Source: Sphingomonas sp. Leaf208
GTDB lineage: Bacteria > Pseudomonadota > Alphaproteobacteria > Sphingomonadales > Sphingomonadaceae
Reading direction: 5' to 3'
NCBI RefSeq assembly: GCF_001421415.1
Contig: NZ_LMKH01000023.1
Coordinates: 124,001-188,000 of the forward strand
DNA: 64,000 nucleotides
The stretch's first letter is position 1. Every line of letters begins with the position of its first letter. The translations under genes and the position numbers were made by a program. This document shows, piece after piece, positions 33,247-42,588 of the stretch. The notes beneath the pieces are model-generated. The model saw only the letters and a list, made by a program, of their open reading frames with translations, had not been told where the DNA came from and searched no databases.

Positions 33247-33627
33247 ATGCCGATACCCGCCACCTGGTCCAGCCGCCTGCTCAGCGTCATGCGCATCGTC
33301 GTCGCGCTGGTGTTCTTCAGCCACGGCATCTCGAAATTCTTCGGCTTGCCGCCCTTCCCGATGCCGATGAACCCGTTGCTAACGGTCGCGGGCGCGCTCG
33401 AAGTCGTTGGCGGCGGGCTGCTGATCATCGGCCTGTTCACGCGGCCAGTCGCGTTCGTGCTGTCGGGCATGTCCGCGGTCGCATATTTCATGGCGCACAT
33501 GCCGAAGGGCCCCTTCCCGATCGCCAATGGCGGCGAGGCGGCGGTGCTCTACTGCTTCGTGTTCCTGTATCTCGCCGCCGCCGGTGGCGGTGTCTGGAGC
33601 GTGGACGCGCAGCGCGGGCGCGGCTAA
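33247..33627 (+). CDS. DoxX family membrane protein
   Basis: This 126-residue inner-membrane protein has four predicted membrane segments. The DoxX pattern is clear: RIVVALVFFSHGISKFFG, then GALEVVGGGLLIIGLFTRPVA, and a C-terminal ALYCFVFLYLAAAGGG-like block. The start at ATG 33247 has GAGGAAC upstream. DoxX proteins are tied to redox or thiosulfate metabolism in some species, but most paralogs have no known role. The next gene (NYN-LOTUS) starts 10 bp after the stop, so the two are likely co-transcribed. Confidence 0.9.
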   Translation: MPIPATWSSRLLSVMRIVVALVFFSHGISKFFGLPPFPMPMNPLLTVAGALEVVGGGLLIIGLFTRPVAFVLSGMSAVAYFMAHMPKGPFPIANGGEAAVLYCFVFLYLAAAGGGVWSVDAQRGRG

Positions 33628-33637
33628 TCTTGCGCGC

Positions 33638-34402
33638 ATGATCGATACCACAACGCGCAACGTCGCCCTCCTGATCGACGCGGACAATGCGTCCGCGGCG
33701 ACCCTCGACCCGGTGCTGACCGTCCTTGCCGAGCTCGGCACGGTCAACGTCCGGCGAGTCTATGGTAACTGGTCGAAGCCCGCGCTGAAGGCGTGGAGCG
33801 ACATGTCGATCAAGCACGGCATCGAGCCGCAGCAACAGTTCGACCTGACCAAGGGCAAGAACGCGACCGACATGAAGATGACGATCGACGCGATGGACCT
33901 GCTGTTCCGCGGGCGCATCGACGGGTTCGGGATCATGTCGTCGGACAGCGATTTCATGCCGCTCGCAACGCGTATCCGCCAGGACGGCATCCCGGTATAC
34001 GGGTTCGGGACGAGCCGCACGCCGGAAGGGTTCCGCCAAGCGTGCACGCGGTTCATCGACGTGGGTGCGCTGAACGAGACGTCGCAGGCTATGCCCACGC
34101 CGGCGCCTGCTCCGGTGGCTGGCGAGAAGCCCGCTACCCCGGCGCCAGTCGCTCGGCCGAAGACTGCGCAACCGATCGACGAGCAGGTAATCAAGCTGCT
34201 GATCGATGCGTACAACGCGGTAAAGCGCGACGAGAAGGGCTATGCCAGCGTTGCCGAACTGGGCCAACTCGCCGGCAACCGGTCAAGCTTCGATGCGCGG
34301 AACTACGGGTTCAACCGGCTATCGGACCTGATCGAGACGATCCCCAACTTCCAGCACGAGCGTCGCGAAGGTGGTCGGTCGTTCGTGAAGCGGTTGCGGT
34401 AA
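33638..34402 (+). CDS. NYN domain-LOTUS (OST-HTH) protein, putative RNase
   Basis: This 254-residue protein combines two RNA-related domains. Residues about 5-145 are a NYN (PIN-like) nuclease domain with the acidic residues in LLIDADNAS, KNATDMKMTIDAMDLL and GIMSSDSDFMPLA. A Pro/Ala linker (about 150-175) follows. Residues about 180-254 form an OST-HTH/LOTUS domain (LLIDAYNAVKRDEKGYASVAELGQL ... FNRLSDLIETIP). Proteins of this plan are thought to cleave or bind RNA; the target is unknown. It is probably translated from the DoxX transcript. Confidence 0.9.
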   Translation: MIDTTTRNVALLIDADNASAATLDPVLTVLAELGTVNVRRVYGNWSKPALKAWSDMSIKHGIEPQQQFDLTKGKNATDMKMTIDAMDLLFRGRIDGFGIMSSDSDFMPLATRIRQDGIPVYGFGTSRTPEGFRQACTRFIDVGALNETSQAMPTPAPAPVAGEKPATPAPVARPKTAQPIDEQVIKLLIDAYNAVKRDEKGYASVAELGQLAGNRSSFDARNYGFNRLSDLIETIPNFQHERREGGRSFVKRLR

Positions 34403-34406
34403 ACTT

Positions 34407-34512
34407 CTCCCCTCCCTGGAAGGGAGGGGTCGGGGGTGGGTCGGCTTCCGCATATCCGAACCGTGGAGACACGAGCCGGCCTACCCACCCCCCCTCCCTT
34501 TCAGGGAAGGGA
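34407..34512. repeat. Palindromic element PAL-D, copy 2
   Basis: CTCCCCTCCCTGGAAGGGAG plus GGTCGGGGGTGGGTCGGC pairs with GGCCTACCCACCCCCCCTCC and CTTTCAGGGAAGGGAG. It lies between convergent genes (NYN-LOTUS and MATE), so it may stop both transcripts. Confidence 0.85.
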
Positions 34513-34524
34513 GCGCGTTTGGCC

Positions 34525-36036
34525 TCACCCGGTAGGCTGCAACCGCCCGCCCGGCTCGCTCAGCCCGTGCGCCTGTTCCTCGCTGTCATCCGGGACGACC
34601 AGCGCGCCCTTGCACCAGTTCCCATAGCGATAATACCACGCCGCGATCGCCAGCGTCGCGAGCGACCCCAGCGGAAAGCTCCACCACAACGCATCCGCGC
34701 CGAGCCACGGTTTCGCCAACAACGCGAAGCCGATCCGCACCGGATACAGCGCGACGATCAGCGCGATCAGCGGCGCGATCACCGCGCCGTTCGCGCGGAC
34801 GGTCGAGAACAGCACCATCGTCATCCCGAACAGGATGAAGTTCCAGCTCGCGATCAGCTGGATATGTCGTGCGATCGGCAGCGCGGGGCTCGCGCCACCG
34901 ATAAACAGCGTCATCACCGGGCGATCGAACAGGATCACCACGCCAACCATCGCGCCGGTCAGCGCGATGTTGAAGAGCAGGCCGTACTTCGTGATGTCGC
35001 CGACCCGGTCCCACCGCCCCGCGCCGATATTCTGCGCGGCCATCGAACTGACCGCCGCGCCGATCGCCAGCGCGGGCATCTGGATATAGGTCCAGAGCTG
35101 TTGCGACACCGCATAGGCCGCAGCGGTGTCGACGCCGAGCCGGTTGACCAGCCCGACCATCGCTAGCCCCGCGGTCGACATGACGAGCATCTGCGCGCCC
35201 ATCGGCAGGCCTTTCCGCACGATCGTGCCGGTCAGCGCGCGCTCGGGGATCAGGTAGCGGAGTTCGTTGCCGCGGAGCCGCAATGGCAGGTCGCGCTTGT
35301 AGATGTAGACGATCAGCCCGAGCAGCGAAACGTGGCTCGCGACCAGCGTCGCCATCGCCGAGCCCGCGATCCCCATCTGCGGGAACGGTCCGATACCGGC
35401 GATCAGCAACGGGTTGAGCCCGCTGTCGAGGATCGCGCTGAGCAGCATGAACCAGAGCGGCGTCATCGAATCGCCGGTGCCGCGCAGCCCCATCATGAGG
35501 AGGACCATCATCATCGACGCAGGCAGCCCAAGGAAGATCACGCGCAGATAGGCAAGCGCGAGCGGCATCGCGTCGCCGGGGGTAGCAAGCAGATGCAGGA
35601 TCTCGGGTGCGAACACCCAGCCAAGCGCGGCGATCACGATCGCTCCGCCGAGGACCAGGCCTACCGCGGAGCCGAACGCCCGGCGTGCACCCTCCAGATC
35701 ATGGCGGCCGAAGCTCTGGCCGACCAGGATCGTCGCCGCCATGCCGAAGCCGAACACCGCGCCGAAGGTGAGGAACATGATGATGTTCGCGTTCGACGTC
35801 GCGGCGAGTGCGCCCTCGCCGAGGTAGCGACCGACCCAGATCGCGTTGATCGAGCCGTTGAGCGACTGGAGGATGTTCGAGCCAAGTGTCGGCAGCGCGA
35901 AGGCGAGCAGGGTGCGACCGATGTGCCCGGTGGTGAGGTCGCGCTGGCCCGGCTTTCCGCGGGGGGGATCGGCATTCGGGCTAGAGGCGTCGCGGTGAAT
36001 GGAGCCGGTCTCGATGTCGGATGGAAGGTCGCTCAC
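34525..36036 (-). CDS. MATE family efflux transporter
   Basis: This 503-residue inner-membrane antiporter exports drugs or metabolites using a cation gradient. About 12 hydrophobic segments are visible, with two-fold symmetry (LPTLGSNILQSLNGSINAIWVG; LPMGAQMLVMSTAGLAMVGLVNRLG). GQSFGRHDLEGARRA and QNIGAGRWDRVGDITKYG are the typical loops after TM2 and TM8. The polar N-terminal 40 residues are longer than usual. The substrate cannot be told. It lies after the valS gene on the same strand but is separated by three stacked palindromes. Confidence 0.92.
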   Translation of the reverse strand: MSDLPSDIETGSIHRDASSPNADPPRGKPGQRDLTTGHIGRTLLAFALPTLGSNILQSLNGSINAIWVGRYLGEGALAATSNANIIMFLTFGAVFGFGMAATILVGQSFGRHDLEGARRAFGSAVGLVLGGAIVIAALGWVFAPEILHLLATPGDAMPLALAYLRVIFLGLPASMMMVLLMMGLRGTGDSMTPLWFMLLSAILDSGLNPLLIAGIGPFPQMGIAGSAMATLVASHVSLLGLIVYIYKRDLPLRLRGNELRYLIPERALTGTIVRKGLPMGAQMLVMSTAGLAMVGLVNRLGVDTAAAYAVSQQLWTYIQMPALAIGAAVSSMAAQNIGAGRWDRVGDITKYGLLFNIALTGAMVGVVILFDRPVMTLFIGGASPALPIARHIQLIASWNFILFGMTMVLFSTVRANGAVIAPLIALIVALYPVRIGFALLAKPWLGADALWWSFPLGSLATLAIAAWYYRYGNWCKGALVVPDDSEEQAHGLSEPGGRLQPTG

Positions 36037-36171
36037 ACAGTCTCTCCGTCAGGCCGAACTCGGTCCGGCATATACCGGCGAACGGGCAGGCGCCCTGTCA
36101 TGTCGAGTGCCTAGCCGCGGAGTGAACTCCGGAACAAGCCGGTAGGTCCCGTACGCGAACCAAGCGGGCCG

Positions 36172-36226
36172 TGTTTCCCCGCGGAGGCGGGGACCCAGTC
36201 TGGACTCCCGCCTTCGCGGGAGAACA
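36172..36226. repeat. Palindromic element PAL-A, copy 6
   Basis: TGTTTCCCCGCGGAGGCGGG and CTCCCGCCTTCGCGGGAGAA-CA surround GACCCAGTCTGGA. It is the first of three elements in the 476-bp gap 36037-36512, where no gene is seen. Confidence 0.85.
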
Positions 36227-36274
36227 AGAAGGTGGTCGGATACTCTGCACGGCAGAGCCACCCCGCCTCAAACC

Positions 36275-36361
36275 GTCACCCCAGCGAAAGCTGGCGTCTC
36301 CAGACTATCGGGTGGCCGATGCGCTTTCCAACGGGGATACCCCGGCTTTCGCTGGAGTGAC
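36275..36361. repeat. Palindromic element PAL-F
   Basis: GTCACCCCAGCGAAAGCTGG and CCGGCTTTCGCTGGAGTGAC form the arms, with a 47-bp spacer. It is the only copy of this family in the window. Confidence 0.82.
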
Positions 36362-36400
36362 GGGTGTTCGGTTTGAGTAAGACCGAATTACACTACGCAT

Positions 36401-36507
36401 TCCCCTCCCGCTTGCGGGAGGGGTCAGGGGAGGGCACGACGTACGTACTGGCGTCCGGCTTCTTGGGCCACGCCCCTCCCCCAACCCCTCCCGCAAGCGG
36501 GAAGGGA
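36401..36507. repeat. Palindromic element PAL-D, copy 3
   Basis: TCCCCTCCCGCTTGCGGGAG plus GGGTCAGGGGAGGGCACG pairs with the right half ending CCTCCCGCAAGCGGGAAGGG. It lies directly after the valS stop and may act as its terminator. Confidence 0.85.
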
Positions 36508-36512
36508 GCAGG

Positions 36513-39305
36513 TTAGCCCAGGCGTCCGAGCGCCGCTTGCAGGCGAGCAGCTTCGGCGGCCTTGTCGGCGTGGTCGGCCTTGGCCTTTTCCACCGCTTCG
36601 GGCTTGGCGCGTTCGACGAAGCTGGCGTTGCTCAGGCGGCCGGACAACGCGTCGCGCTCCTTTTCCGCGGCCGCAATCGCCTTGGTCAGGCGGGCGCGTT
36701 CGGAGTCGAGGTCGATGACGCCCTCCAAAGGCAGGACGAACGTCGCTTCGTCGACCACGACCTGCGCCGCGCCGCCGGTGGCTTCGCCCCCGGCATGCGA
36801 GACGCGGGCCAGACGTGCGAGCGCTGGTGCCTGGCGTTCGAGCCGCGCCAACGTCGCCGCATTCGCATCACGGACGTGGAGCGGCAGGCGCGCGCCCGGC
36901 GGGACGTTCAACTCATTCCGCGCGGTGCGGATTTCCTGAACCAGGCGGATCAGCCAGTCGACTTCCTTGCTCGCTTCCGGATCGAGCGAGCGCGCGTCCG
37001 CCATCGGCCACTGCGCCACGATCAGGTCGTGATCGCGCGGGCCCATCGCGTGCCAGAGTTCCTCGGTGATGAACGGCATGAACGGATGGAGCAGGACCAG
37101 GATCTGGTCGAGCACCCAGCCTGCAACCGCCTTCGATTCGTCATCGATGACGCCGCGCTCGTCGCCGACCATCTGCGGCTTGATCAGTTCGAGATACCAG
37201 TCGCAGAAGCGGCTCCACGCGAACTGGTAGATCGCGTTGGCGGCGCCGTCGAAGCGGTAGTCGGCGAGCGCCAAGTCGACTGTCTGGACGGTCGCGATCG
37301 TCTCCGCGATGATCCATTTGTTGACGGCGAGGTCCGCGCGCGGCGCCTCCAGAGTGGTGCTGGCGACGATGCCGTTGGCCTGCGCGAACCGCGCGGCGTT
37401 CCACAGCTTGGTGGCGAAGTTGCGATAGCCCTCGACGCGCTTCTCATCCATCTTGATGTCGCGGCCCTGGCTCTCCATCGCTGCCATGAAGAAACGCAGC
37501 GCGTCGGCGCCGTAGGTGTCGATCAGCCCGAGCGGGTTGACGACGTTGCCCTTCGACTTCGACATCTTCGCGCCGTCCGCCGCGCGGACGAGACCGTGGA
37601 GGTAGAGCGTGCGGAACGGCACGTCCTTCATGAAGTGCAGCCCCTGCATCATCATCCGCGCGTTCCAGAAGAACAGGATGTCGAAGCCGGAAATGAGCAC
37701 GTCGTTCGGGTAGCGCCCGCCTAACTGCTTCTGCTCCCTCTCCCCTGCGGGGAGAGGGTCGGGGTAAGGGGTCGTACCGGGCGCTGCGCTGCTTGGCTGC
37801 CCCTCACCCTGGCCCTCTCCCCGCAGGGGAGAGGGAACAGTGGCTTCCTCGGGCCAGCCGAGCGTGGCGAAAGGCCAGAGGGCGGACGAGAACCACGTGT
37901 CGAGCACGTCGGGGTCGCGCGTCAGGGTCACGCCCTCACCCGCGAGAGCCTGCGCTTCGGCCTCGGTTTCGGCGACATACGGCGTACCGTCCGGGCCGAA
38001 CCACGCCGGAATCTGGTGCCCCCACCACAGCTGCCGCGACACGCACCAAGGCTGGATGTTGTCCATCCAGTTGAAGAACGTCTTCTCCCAGGTCTTGGGC
38101 ACGATATCGATCGCGCCGGTCTGGACCGCCTCGATCGCCGGCTGGGCGAGCGTCTTCGCGTCGACATACCATTGGTCGGTCAGCCACGGCTCGATCACCA
38201 CGCCCGAGCGGTCGCCATACGGCGTCTGGATCGTGCGCGGTTCGGCGTCGTGCTCCTCGCCGTCCTTGTCGACATGCGCGATCAGGAAGCCTTCGTCCTT
38301 GAGCCGCGCGACGACCGCTTTCCGCGCCTCCGCGGTTGTGAGGCCAAGCAGCTCTTCAGGGATCAACCCGTCGGACACCTGGACGACGCGCGCCTTCGCA
38401 TCGAGCATGTTGAGCATCGACCCCGCGGCCGTCCCTGCCCGCTTGCCGACCTCGAAATCGTTGAAGTCGTGTCCCGGCGTGATCTTCACCGCGCCCGAGC
38501 CGAGTTCCGGATCGGCGTGGTCGTCGGCGATGATCGGGATCAGGCGGCCGGTGATCGGGAGCTTTACCTGCTTGCCGATCAGCGCGGTGTAGCGTTCGTC
38601 CGACGCGTTCACCGCCACCGCCATGTCGGCGAGCATCGTCTCGGGCCGCGTCGTCGCGACTTCGATAAAGCCCGATCCGTCTTCGAGCGGATAGCGCAGG
38701 TGCCAGAAGCTGCCCTTGATCTCGCGCGTCTCGACCTCAAGGTCGCTGATCGCGGTGCCGAGGCCCGGATCCCAGTTCACCAGGCGCTTGTCGCGGTACA
38801 GCAGGCCCTGCTTGTGGAGGTCGACGAACACTTTGAGGACGGCCTTCGAGAAGCCTGGATCCATCGTGAAGCGCTCGTTCGCCCAGTCCATCGAGCAGCC
38901 GAGCCGGCGGAGCTGCTGCGTGATCTCGCCGCCGCTCTCTTCCTTCCACGCCCAGACTTTCGCGACGAACTCTTCGCGGGTCATGTCGGTGCGCTTCTGC
39001 GGCGGGGTCAGCGCGCCCATCTGGCGCTCGACCACCATCTGCGTCGCGATGCCCGCGTGATCGGTGCCGACCACCCACAACGCATCCTTGCCCTTGAGGC
39101 GGGCGTGGCGCGTGAGGATGTCCTGCAACGTGTTGTCGAGCGCGTGGCCGATGTGCAGCGAGCCGGTGACGTTGGGCGGCGGGTTGACGATCGTCCACGG
39201 CTCAGCGTTCGGACGGTCGGGACGGAACTGGCCGCTCGCCTCCCAATGCGCGTACCAGCGCGATTCGATGGAGGCCGGGTCGAAGGTTTTGGGAAGCTCG
39301 CTCAT
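36513..39305 (-). CDS. valS: Valyl-tRNA synthetase with in-frame palindrome insert
   Basis: ValRS charges tRNA-Val. The 930-residue class I enzyme has [18 protein letters not shown] (HIGH motif), an editing domain, [14 protein letters not shown] (KMSKS motif), and an anticodon-binding domain with a C-terminal coiled coil. The start [14 protein letters not shown] is the family N-terminus. Palindrome PAL-D (37734-37836) lies inside the gene and encodes residues about 490-524, a Pro/Gly/Glu-rich stretch ([14 protein letters not shown] ... LPAGERE). It falls just after LGWPEEAT and before the [16 protein letters not shown] block. Related ValRS proteins have only a few residues here. The frame is kept, so the essential enzyme must tolerate the insert. 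Confidence 0.97.
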   Translation of the reverse strand: MSELPKTFDPASIESRWYAHWEASGQFRPDRPNAEPWTIVNPPPNVTGSLHIGHALDNTLQDILTRHARLKGKDALWVVGTDHAGIATQMVVERQMGALTPPQKRTDMTREEFVAKVWAWKEESGGEITQQLRRLGCSMDWANERFTMDPGFSKAVLKVFVDLHKQGLLYRDKRLVNWDPGLGTAISDLEVETREIKGSFWHLRYPLEDGSGFIEVATTRPETMLADMAVAVNASDERYTALIGKQVKLPITGRLIPIIADDHADPELGSGAVKITPGHDFNDFEVGKRAGTAAGSMLNMLDAKARVVQVSDGLIPEELLGLTTAEARKAVVARLKDEGFLIAHVDKDGEEHDAEPRTIQTPYGDRSGVVIEPWLTDQWYVDAKTLAQPAIEAVQTGAIDIVPKTWEKTFFNWMDNIQPWCVSRQLWWGHQIPAWFGPDGTPYVAETEAEAQALAGEGVTLTRDPDVLDTWFSSALWPFATLGWPEEATVPSPLRGEGQGEGQPSSAAPGTTPYPDPLPAGEREQKQLGGRYPNDVLISGFDILFFWNARMMMQGLHFMKDVPFRTLYLHGLVRAADGAKMSKSKGNVVNPLGLIDTYGADALRFFMAAMESQGRDIKMDEKRVEGYRNFATKLWNAARFAQANGIVASTTLEAPRADLAVNKWIIAETIATVQTVDLALADYRFDGAANAIYQFAWSRFCDWYLELIKPQMVGDERGVIDDESKAVAGWVLDQILVLLHPFMPFITEELWHAMGPRDHDLIVAQWPMADARSLDPEASKEVDWLIRLVQEIRTARNELNVPPGARLPLHVRDANAATLARLERQAPALARLARVSHAGGEATGGAAQVVVDEATFVLPLEGVIDLDSERARLTKAIAAAEKERDALSGRLSNASFVERAKPEAVEKAKADHADKAAEAARLQAALGRLG
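37734..37836. repeat. PAL-D-like element inside valS (copy 4)
   Basis: CTCCCTCTCCCCTGCGGGGA plus GAGGGTCGGGGTAAGGGG pairs with CCCTCACCCTGGCCCTCTCC and CCGCAGGGGAGAGGGA. The layout (hairpin, G-rich tract, spacer, C-rich tract, hairpin) is the same as in intergenic PAL-D copies, but here it is coding. Confidence 0.9.
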
Positions 39306-39393
39306 GCCAATGGCCTTAGCGAGCGTGTCGGGGCTAGGCCAGCCTTTGGCAAGCGTGAGCGGTTTGGAATTGGCGTTGCCGCGCTTCAACCGG

Positions 39394-39430
39394 CCTACCC
39401 ACCCCCGGCCCCTCCCTTTCCGGGAGGGGG
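39394..39430. repeat. Solitary half of a PAL-D element
   Basis: CCTACCCACCCCCGGCCCCT plus CCCTTTCCGGGAGGGG equals one arm of PAL-D without a partner. It lies between the popZ-like gene and valS and looks like a decayed copy. Confidence 0.7.
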
Positions 39431-39440
39431 GCAGGTTGGT

Positions 39441-40016
39441 TTAGGGCTGCTGGTTCATGATCTTGGCGATTTCGCGCGAGACCATGTCCTCGACCATGTT
39501 GGGAAGGTTCGCGTCGATCCATTCGCGCAGCATCGGGCGGAGCATCTCGCGCACCAGGCCTTCCAGCGTGCCGTCATTGCCGGTTTCGGGTTTTACCATC
39601 ATCCGCGTCAACGCCTCGAGCGGCGCGCGCGTTGCAGCGGCAGTGTGGCGCGAGACGATCGGCTCGGCTGCGGCATCGGTGGCCGGCTGCGGCTTGGCAC
39701 TCGGCGCGGGCTTTGGCGATGTCATCTGGGGGGTCATTTGGGGCGCGGCGTGGCGTGGTTCGGGCGGGGTATCGGCGGCGCTGAGCACCGGGGACTTGGG
39801 CGGACGCGGCGTACGATCGGGCATGGGGTCGCTCAGTTCGAGAATCTCGTCGTCGTCATGGTTGCCGTCGAAATAGGCGGAATCCAAATCGACCGGCGCG
39901 GACGTCGCGCGCGAAGGCCGACGCGAACGGCCGGGCGTATCGCCCTCTTCCGCGATGATGCGTTTGATCGACGAGAGGATTTCCTCCATCGACGGCTCGC
40001 CGTTGACATCCCCCAT
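39441..40016 (-). CDS. DUF2497 / PopZ-like polar organising protein
   Basis: This 191-residue protein has the DUF2497 layout of PopZ: a short N-terminal helix MGDVNGEPSMEEILSSIKRI, a long acidic, Pro-rich disordered middle (about 30-130), and C-terminal helices TLEGLVREMLRPMLREWIDANLPNMVEDMVSREI, which drive multimerisation. PopZ of Caulobacter forms a polar condensate anchoring the chromosome centromere. The equivalent role here is inferred from family and gene order (tolC-popZ-valS). Met4 of the open frame is taken as start because it gives the family N-terminus. Confidence 0.88.
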   Translation of the reverse strand: MGDVNGEPSMEEILSSIKRIIAEEGDTPGRSRRPSRATSAPVDLDSAYFDGNHDDDEILELSDPMPDRTPRPPKSPVLSAADTPPEPRHAAPQMTPQMTSPKPAPSAKPQPATDAAAEPIVSRHTAAATRAPLEALTRMMVKPETGNDGTLEGLVREMLRPMLREWIDANLPNMVEDMVSREIAKIMNQQP

Positions 40017-40051
40017 CCGGACCATCCCAAACCCCGTAGCCCCGCGCGCCC

Positions 40052-41581
40052 CTATTGGCGGCTCGGCGCGTCCTTACCTGTCGTCAAGGCGGGGTTCCTG
40101 TCAACCGGCGTATCGAGCAACGGGTCGTACTGCGCCTGGACCGTGGCGTTCTGCGCGGGCGACTGCGCGGTGCGGGTGGCGACCGGCACGGGCTCGCCGT
40201 CACCGCCGAAATCCCAGATCTTGTGGCGGACGCGGTTGTAGTTCGCGACCGGATCGTACAGCACGCCGCCGTCGAGCCCGAGGTCGCGCGCCTCGGCCTG
40301 GCCCATCGCGGCCAGCAACGCGAACCCCGCGACATACGCGTCGCGCCGCGCAGTCACGAGCGTCACCTGGCTGTTGAGCAATTCCTGCTCGGCGTTGAGG
40401 ATGTCGAGGATCGTGCGCGTGCCGACGCTGTTCTCCGCGCGGACGCCTTCGAGGCTGAGCTTGTTCGCGTTGACCGCGGTTTCAGACGACTGGATCACCT
40501 GCTCCGACGAGCGCCAGATGGCAAAGGCGGAGCGCGCCTGCGCGATCACGTTGCGCTCGGTCGCGGTGACGTTCTCGATCGCGCGAGACTGGAACGCCTC
40601 GGCCTGGCGAACCTGCGCGGCGGGGCGCCCGCCCTGGAACAGCGGCAGCGTCAGCGAGAGCCCGGCTTGCACCGCCTTGTTGGCGTTGGGGATGCGGTTG
40701 ACGTCGTTGGGCACCGACGCGATCGAGCCAAGATAATTGGTGTAGCTCGCGCCGCCGACCGCACTGATCTGCGGAAGCCGGCTCGCACGGGCGACGCCGA
40801 CGTCGTAGCGGCTCGCGTCCCGCTCCTTGGCGGCGGCGATCAACACCGGGTTGTTGTCGATCGCGACGGTCACGGCCGAGGCCGGGCTGTCCGGCAGATG
40901 CGGCAGCGTCGGTGGCGTGTCGAGCGTGCCCGGTGGTGTCCCCACGAACTGGATATAGCTTTCGCGGCTGGATATCAGATTGGCTTGTGCGGACTGAAGC
41001 TGCGCGCGGGCAAGCGCAAGACGCGCTTCGGACTGGGCCACGTCGGTGCGGGTCAGGTCGCCGACCTGGAAACGGTCACGGCTGGCCTGGAGGTTGACGT
41101 CGAGCACGCGGACGTTCTGCGTGTTCAAGCCGACGATCGCCTCGTCGCGGATCACGTCCATGTACGCCGCGACGACGTTGGTGAACAAATCGGCTTCGGT
41201 ACTCCGCAACGTCGCGCGGCCACCCTCGACACGGGTCTTTGCCGCGGCAACCGAATTGCGGACCTGCCCGCCCTGGTACAGCGGCACCGACACGTTCGCC
41301 CGCGCAACGCCCTGACGCGGCGGCGCGAGGAAGTTGTTTTGGCCGGTGACGAGGAATTCGGTGAGATCGCCGGTCGCGTTCGCCGACGGCAGCCCCGCCG
41401 CGCGGGCGATCGGCACGTTCTCGTCGGTCGCGCGCAGGGTAGCGCGCTGCGCGGTGATCGTCGGGTTGGTGTTGTACGCCTTGACCAGCGCCTCTCGCAG
41501 CGTCTCCGCGTGGAGTGGTGCAGCGCTATACGTCAGCGCAACACTAAGGAGCAGACTGCGGAGAAGTGCGGCGCGGGCCAT
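40052..41581 (-). CDS. tolC: TolC family outer membrane efflux protein
   Basis: This 509-residue outer-membrane channel has a signal peptide (1-25, ending PLHAE) and two repeats of the OEP domain (ETLREALVKAYNTNP; YTNYLGSIA... QAGLSLTLPLFQGGRPAAQ). The paired pattern VPLYQGGQVRN and LPLFQGGRPAA marks the two strand-helix repeats. It works with inner-membrane pumps or type I secretion systems; no partner genes are next to it. It follows pcm by 10 bp and precedes popZ-like by 35 bp, a conserved alphaproteobacterial order. Confidence 0.94.
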   Translation of the reverse strand: MARAALLRSLLLSVALTYSAAPLHAETLREALVKAYNTNPTITAQRATLRATDENVPIARAAGLPSANATGDLTEFLVTGQNNFLAPPRQGVARANVSVPLYQGGQVRNSVAAAKTRVEGGRATLRSTEADLFTNVVAAYMDVIRDEAIVGLNTQNVRVLDVNLQASRDRFQVGDLTRTDVAQSEARLALARAQLQSAQANLISSRESYIQFVGTPPGTLDTPPTLPHLPDSPASAVTVAIDNNPVLIAAAKERDASRYDVGVARASRLPQISAVGGASYTNYLGSIASVPNDVNRIPNANKAVQAGLSLTLPLFQGGRPAAQVRQAEAFQSRAIENVTATERNVIAQARSAFAIWRSSEQVIQSSETAVNANKLSLEGVRAENSVGTRTILDILNAEQELLNSQVTLVTARRDAYVAGFALLAAMGQAEARDLGLDGGVLYDPVANYNRVRHKIWDFGGDGEPVPVATRTAQSPAQNATVQAQYDPLLDTPVDRNPALTTGKDAPSRQ

Positions 41582-41591
41582 GGTTTTCTGC

Positions 41592-42317
41592 TCAGAACCG
41601 GAAGAGTTTGGGGGCGTCGAAGCCGGGCAGGCTCACGCATTCGACATCGACGAACGCCGAGAGCGCAAACCCGCCATCGGTCTTGCGTCCCGATGCGAGC
41701 CGGGTCAGCCCGCGCTCGGCGATCCCTGCCGTCACACGACCACCCGACTTGACCTGCGCGATCAACGCGTCGGGCACGGTCTCGATCGCCCCATCGACGA
41801 TCAGCACGTCATAGGGCGCGCCGGCGGCGTGGCCGTCCTGCATGGGTGCCTCGACGAGTTCGACGTTACCGGTTCCAGCAAGTGCCTCGCGAGCGATAGC
41901 CAGCAAGGCAGGATCGCTCTCGACCGCGACGACCGAGCCGACGATCTCGGCCAGCACCGCCGCGGTATAGCCGGTCGCGGCACCGATCAGCAGGACACGG
42001 TCGGTCGCGGTCAGATAGGCTTCGGTGAGCAAACGGCCGGTGGCCATCGGCAGGTTGGCATAGCGTCCGCGTCCCAGCGGGATCGTCGCGTCGCGGTATG
42101 CGAGTGCGCGGACGTCGGCGGGCATGAACGCCTCGCGCGGCACGCGTGCCATCGCCGCGACGACGCGCTGGTCGTTCACCGCGTTGGTACGCAACTGGCT
42201 CGCCACCATCGCGTGACGCATCGTGTCGAACGTTGCGGGAGCCATGGACACGGTAGTCCCGCCGATCTCATGGGTATCGGCTGCGAGCGAGGGAGTATCG
42301 AGAGTCGTCGTCGTCAT
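41592..42317 (-). CDS. Protein-L-isoaspartate O-methyltransferase family protein
   Basis: This 241-residue SAM-dependent methyltransferase is of the PCMT type, which repairs damaged aspartyl residues. The N-terminal block AMVASQLRTNAVNDQRVVAAM is typical of the alphaproteobacterial subgroup next to tolC. SAM binding is at VLLIGAATGYTAAVLAE; canonical Pcm has IGTGSGYQ there, so the variant GAATGYTA may mean altered activity. AGGATGCGCC precedes the ATG at 42317; Met25 (42245) is an alternative. Confidence 0.85.
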   Translation of the reverse strand: MTTTTLDTPSLAADTHEIGGTTVSMAPATFDTMRHAMVASQLRTNAVNDQRVVAAMARVPREAFMPADVRALAYRDATIPLGRGRYANLPMATGRLLTEAYLTATDRVLLIGAATGYTAAVLAEIVGSVVAVESDPALLAIAREALAGTGNVELVEAPMQDGHAAGAPYDVLIVDGAIETVPDALIAQVKSGGRVTAGIAERGLTRLASGRKTDGGFALSAFVDVECVSLPGFDAPKLFRF

Positions 42318-42588
42318 GGCGCATCCTGTCGCACAACTGTTTTAGCCACGCAATACACTTGTTTCGGATCGCTCCGATATCGCGCGGCCGGATATGGTCC
42401 GTCTGTTATCGCGTGGGCGCGGCAACGCCAAGCATCGGTTGGTCGGATTTCGCCACGATTCACAGGGGCGTCGGCGGCGGGCCCGCGGGGGACCGGGAGA
42501 CGCCCCGCCCGCCCGTGTGACACCGAGATGCCGCGAACGGGGCGTCGAGGGCGCACGAGAAATCCCGGCAACACCTCTGCGCCTGTCC

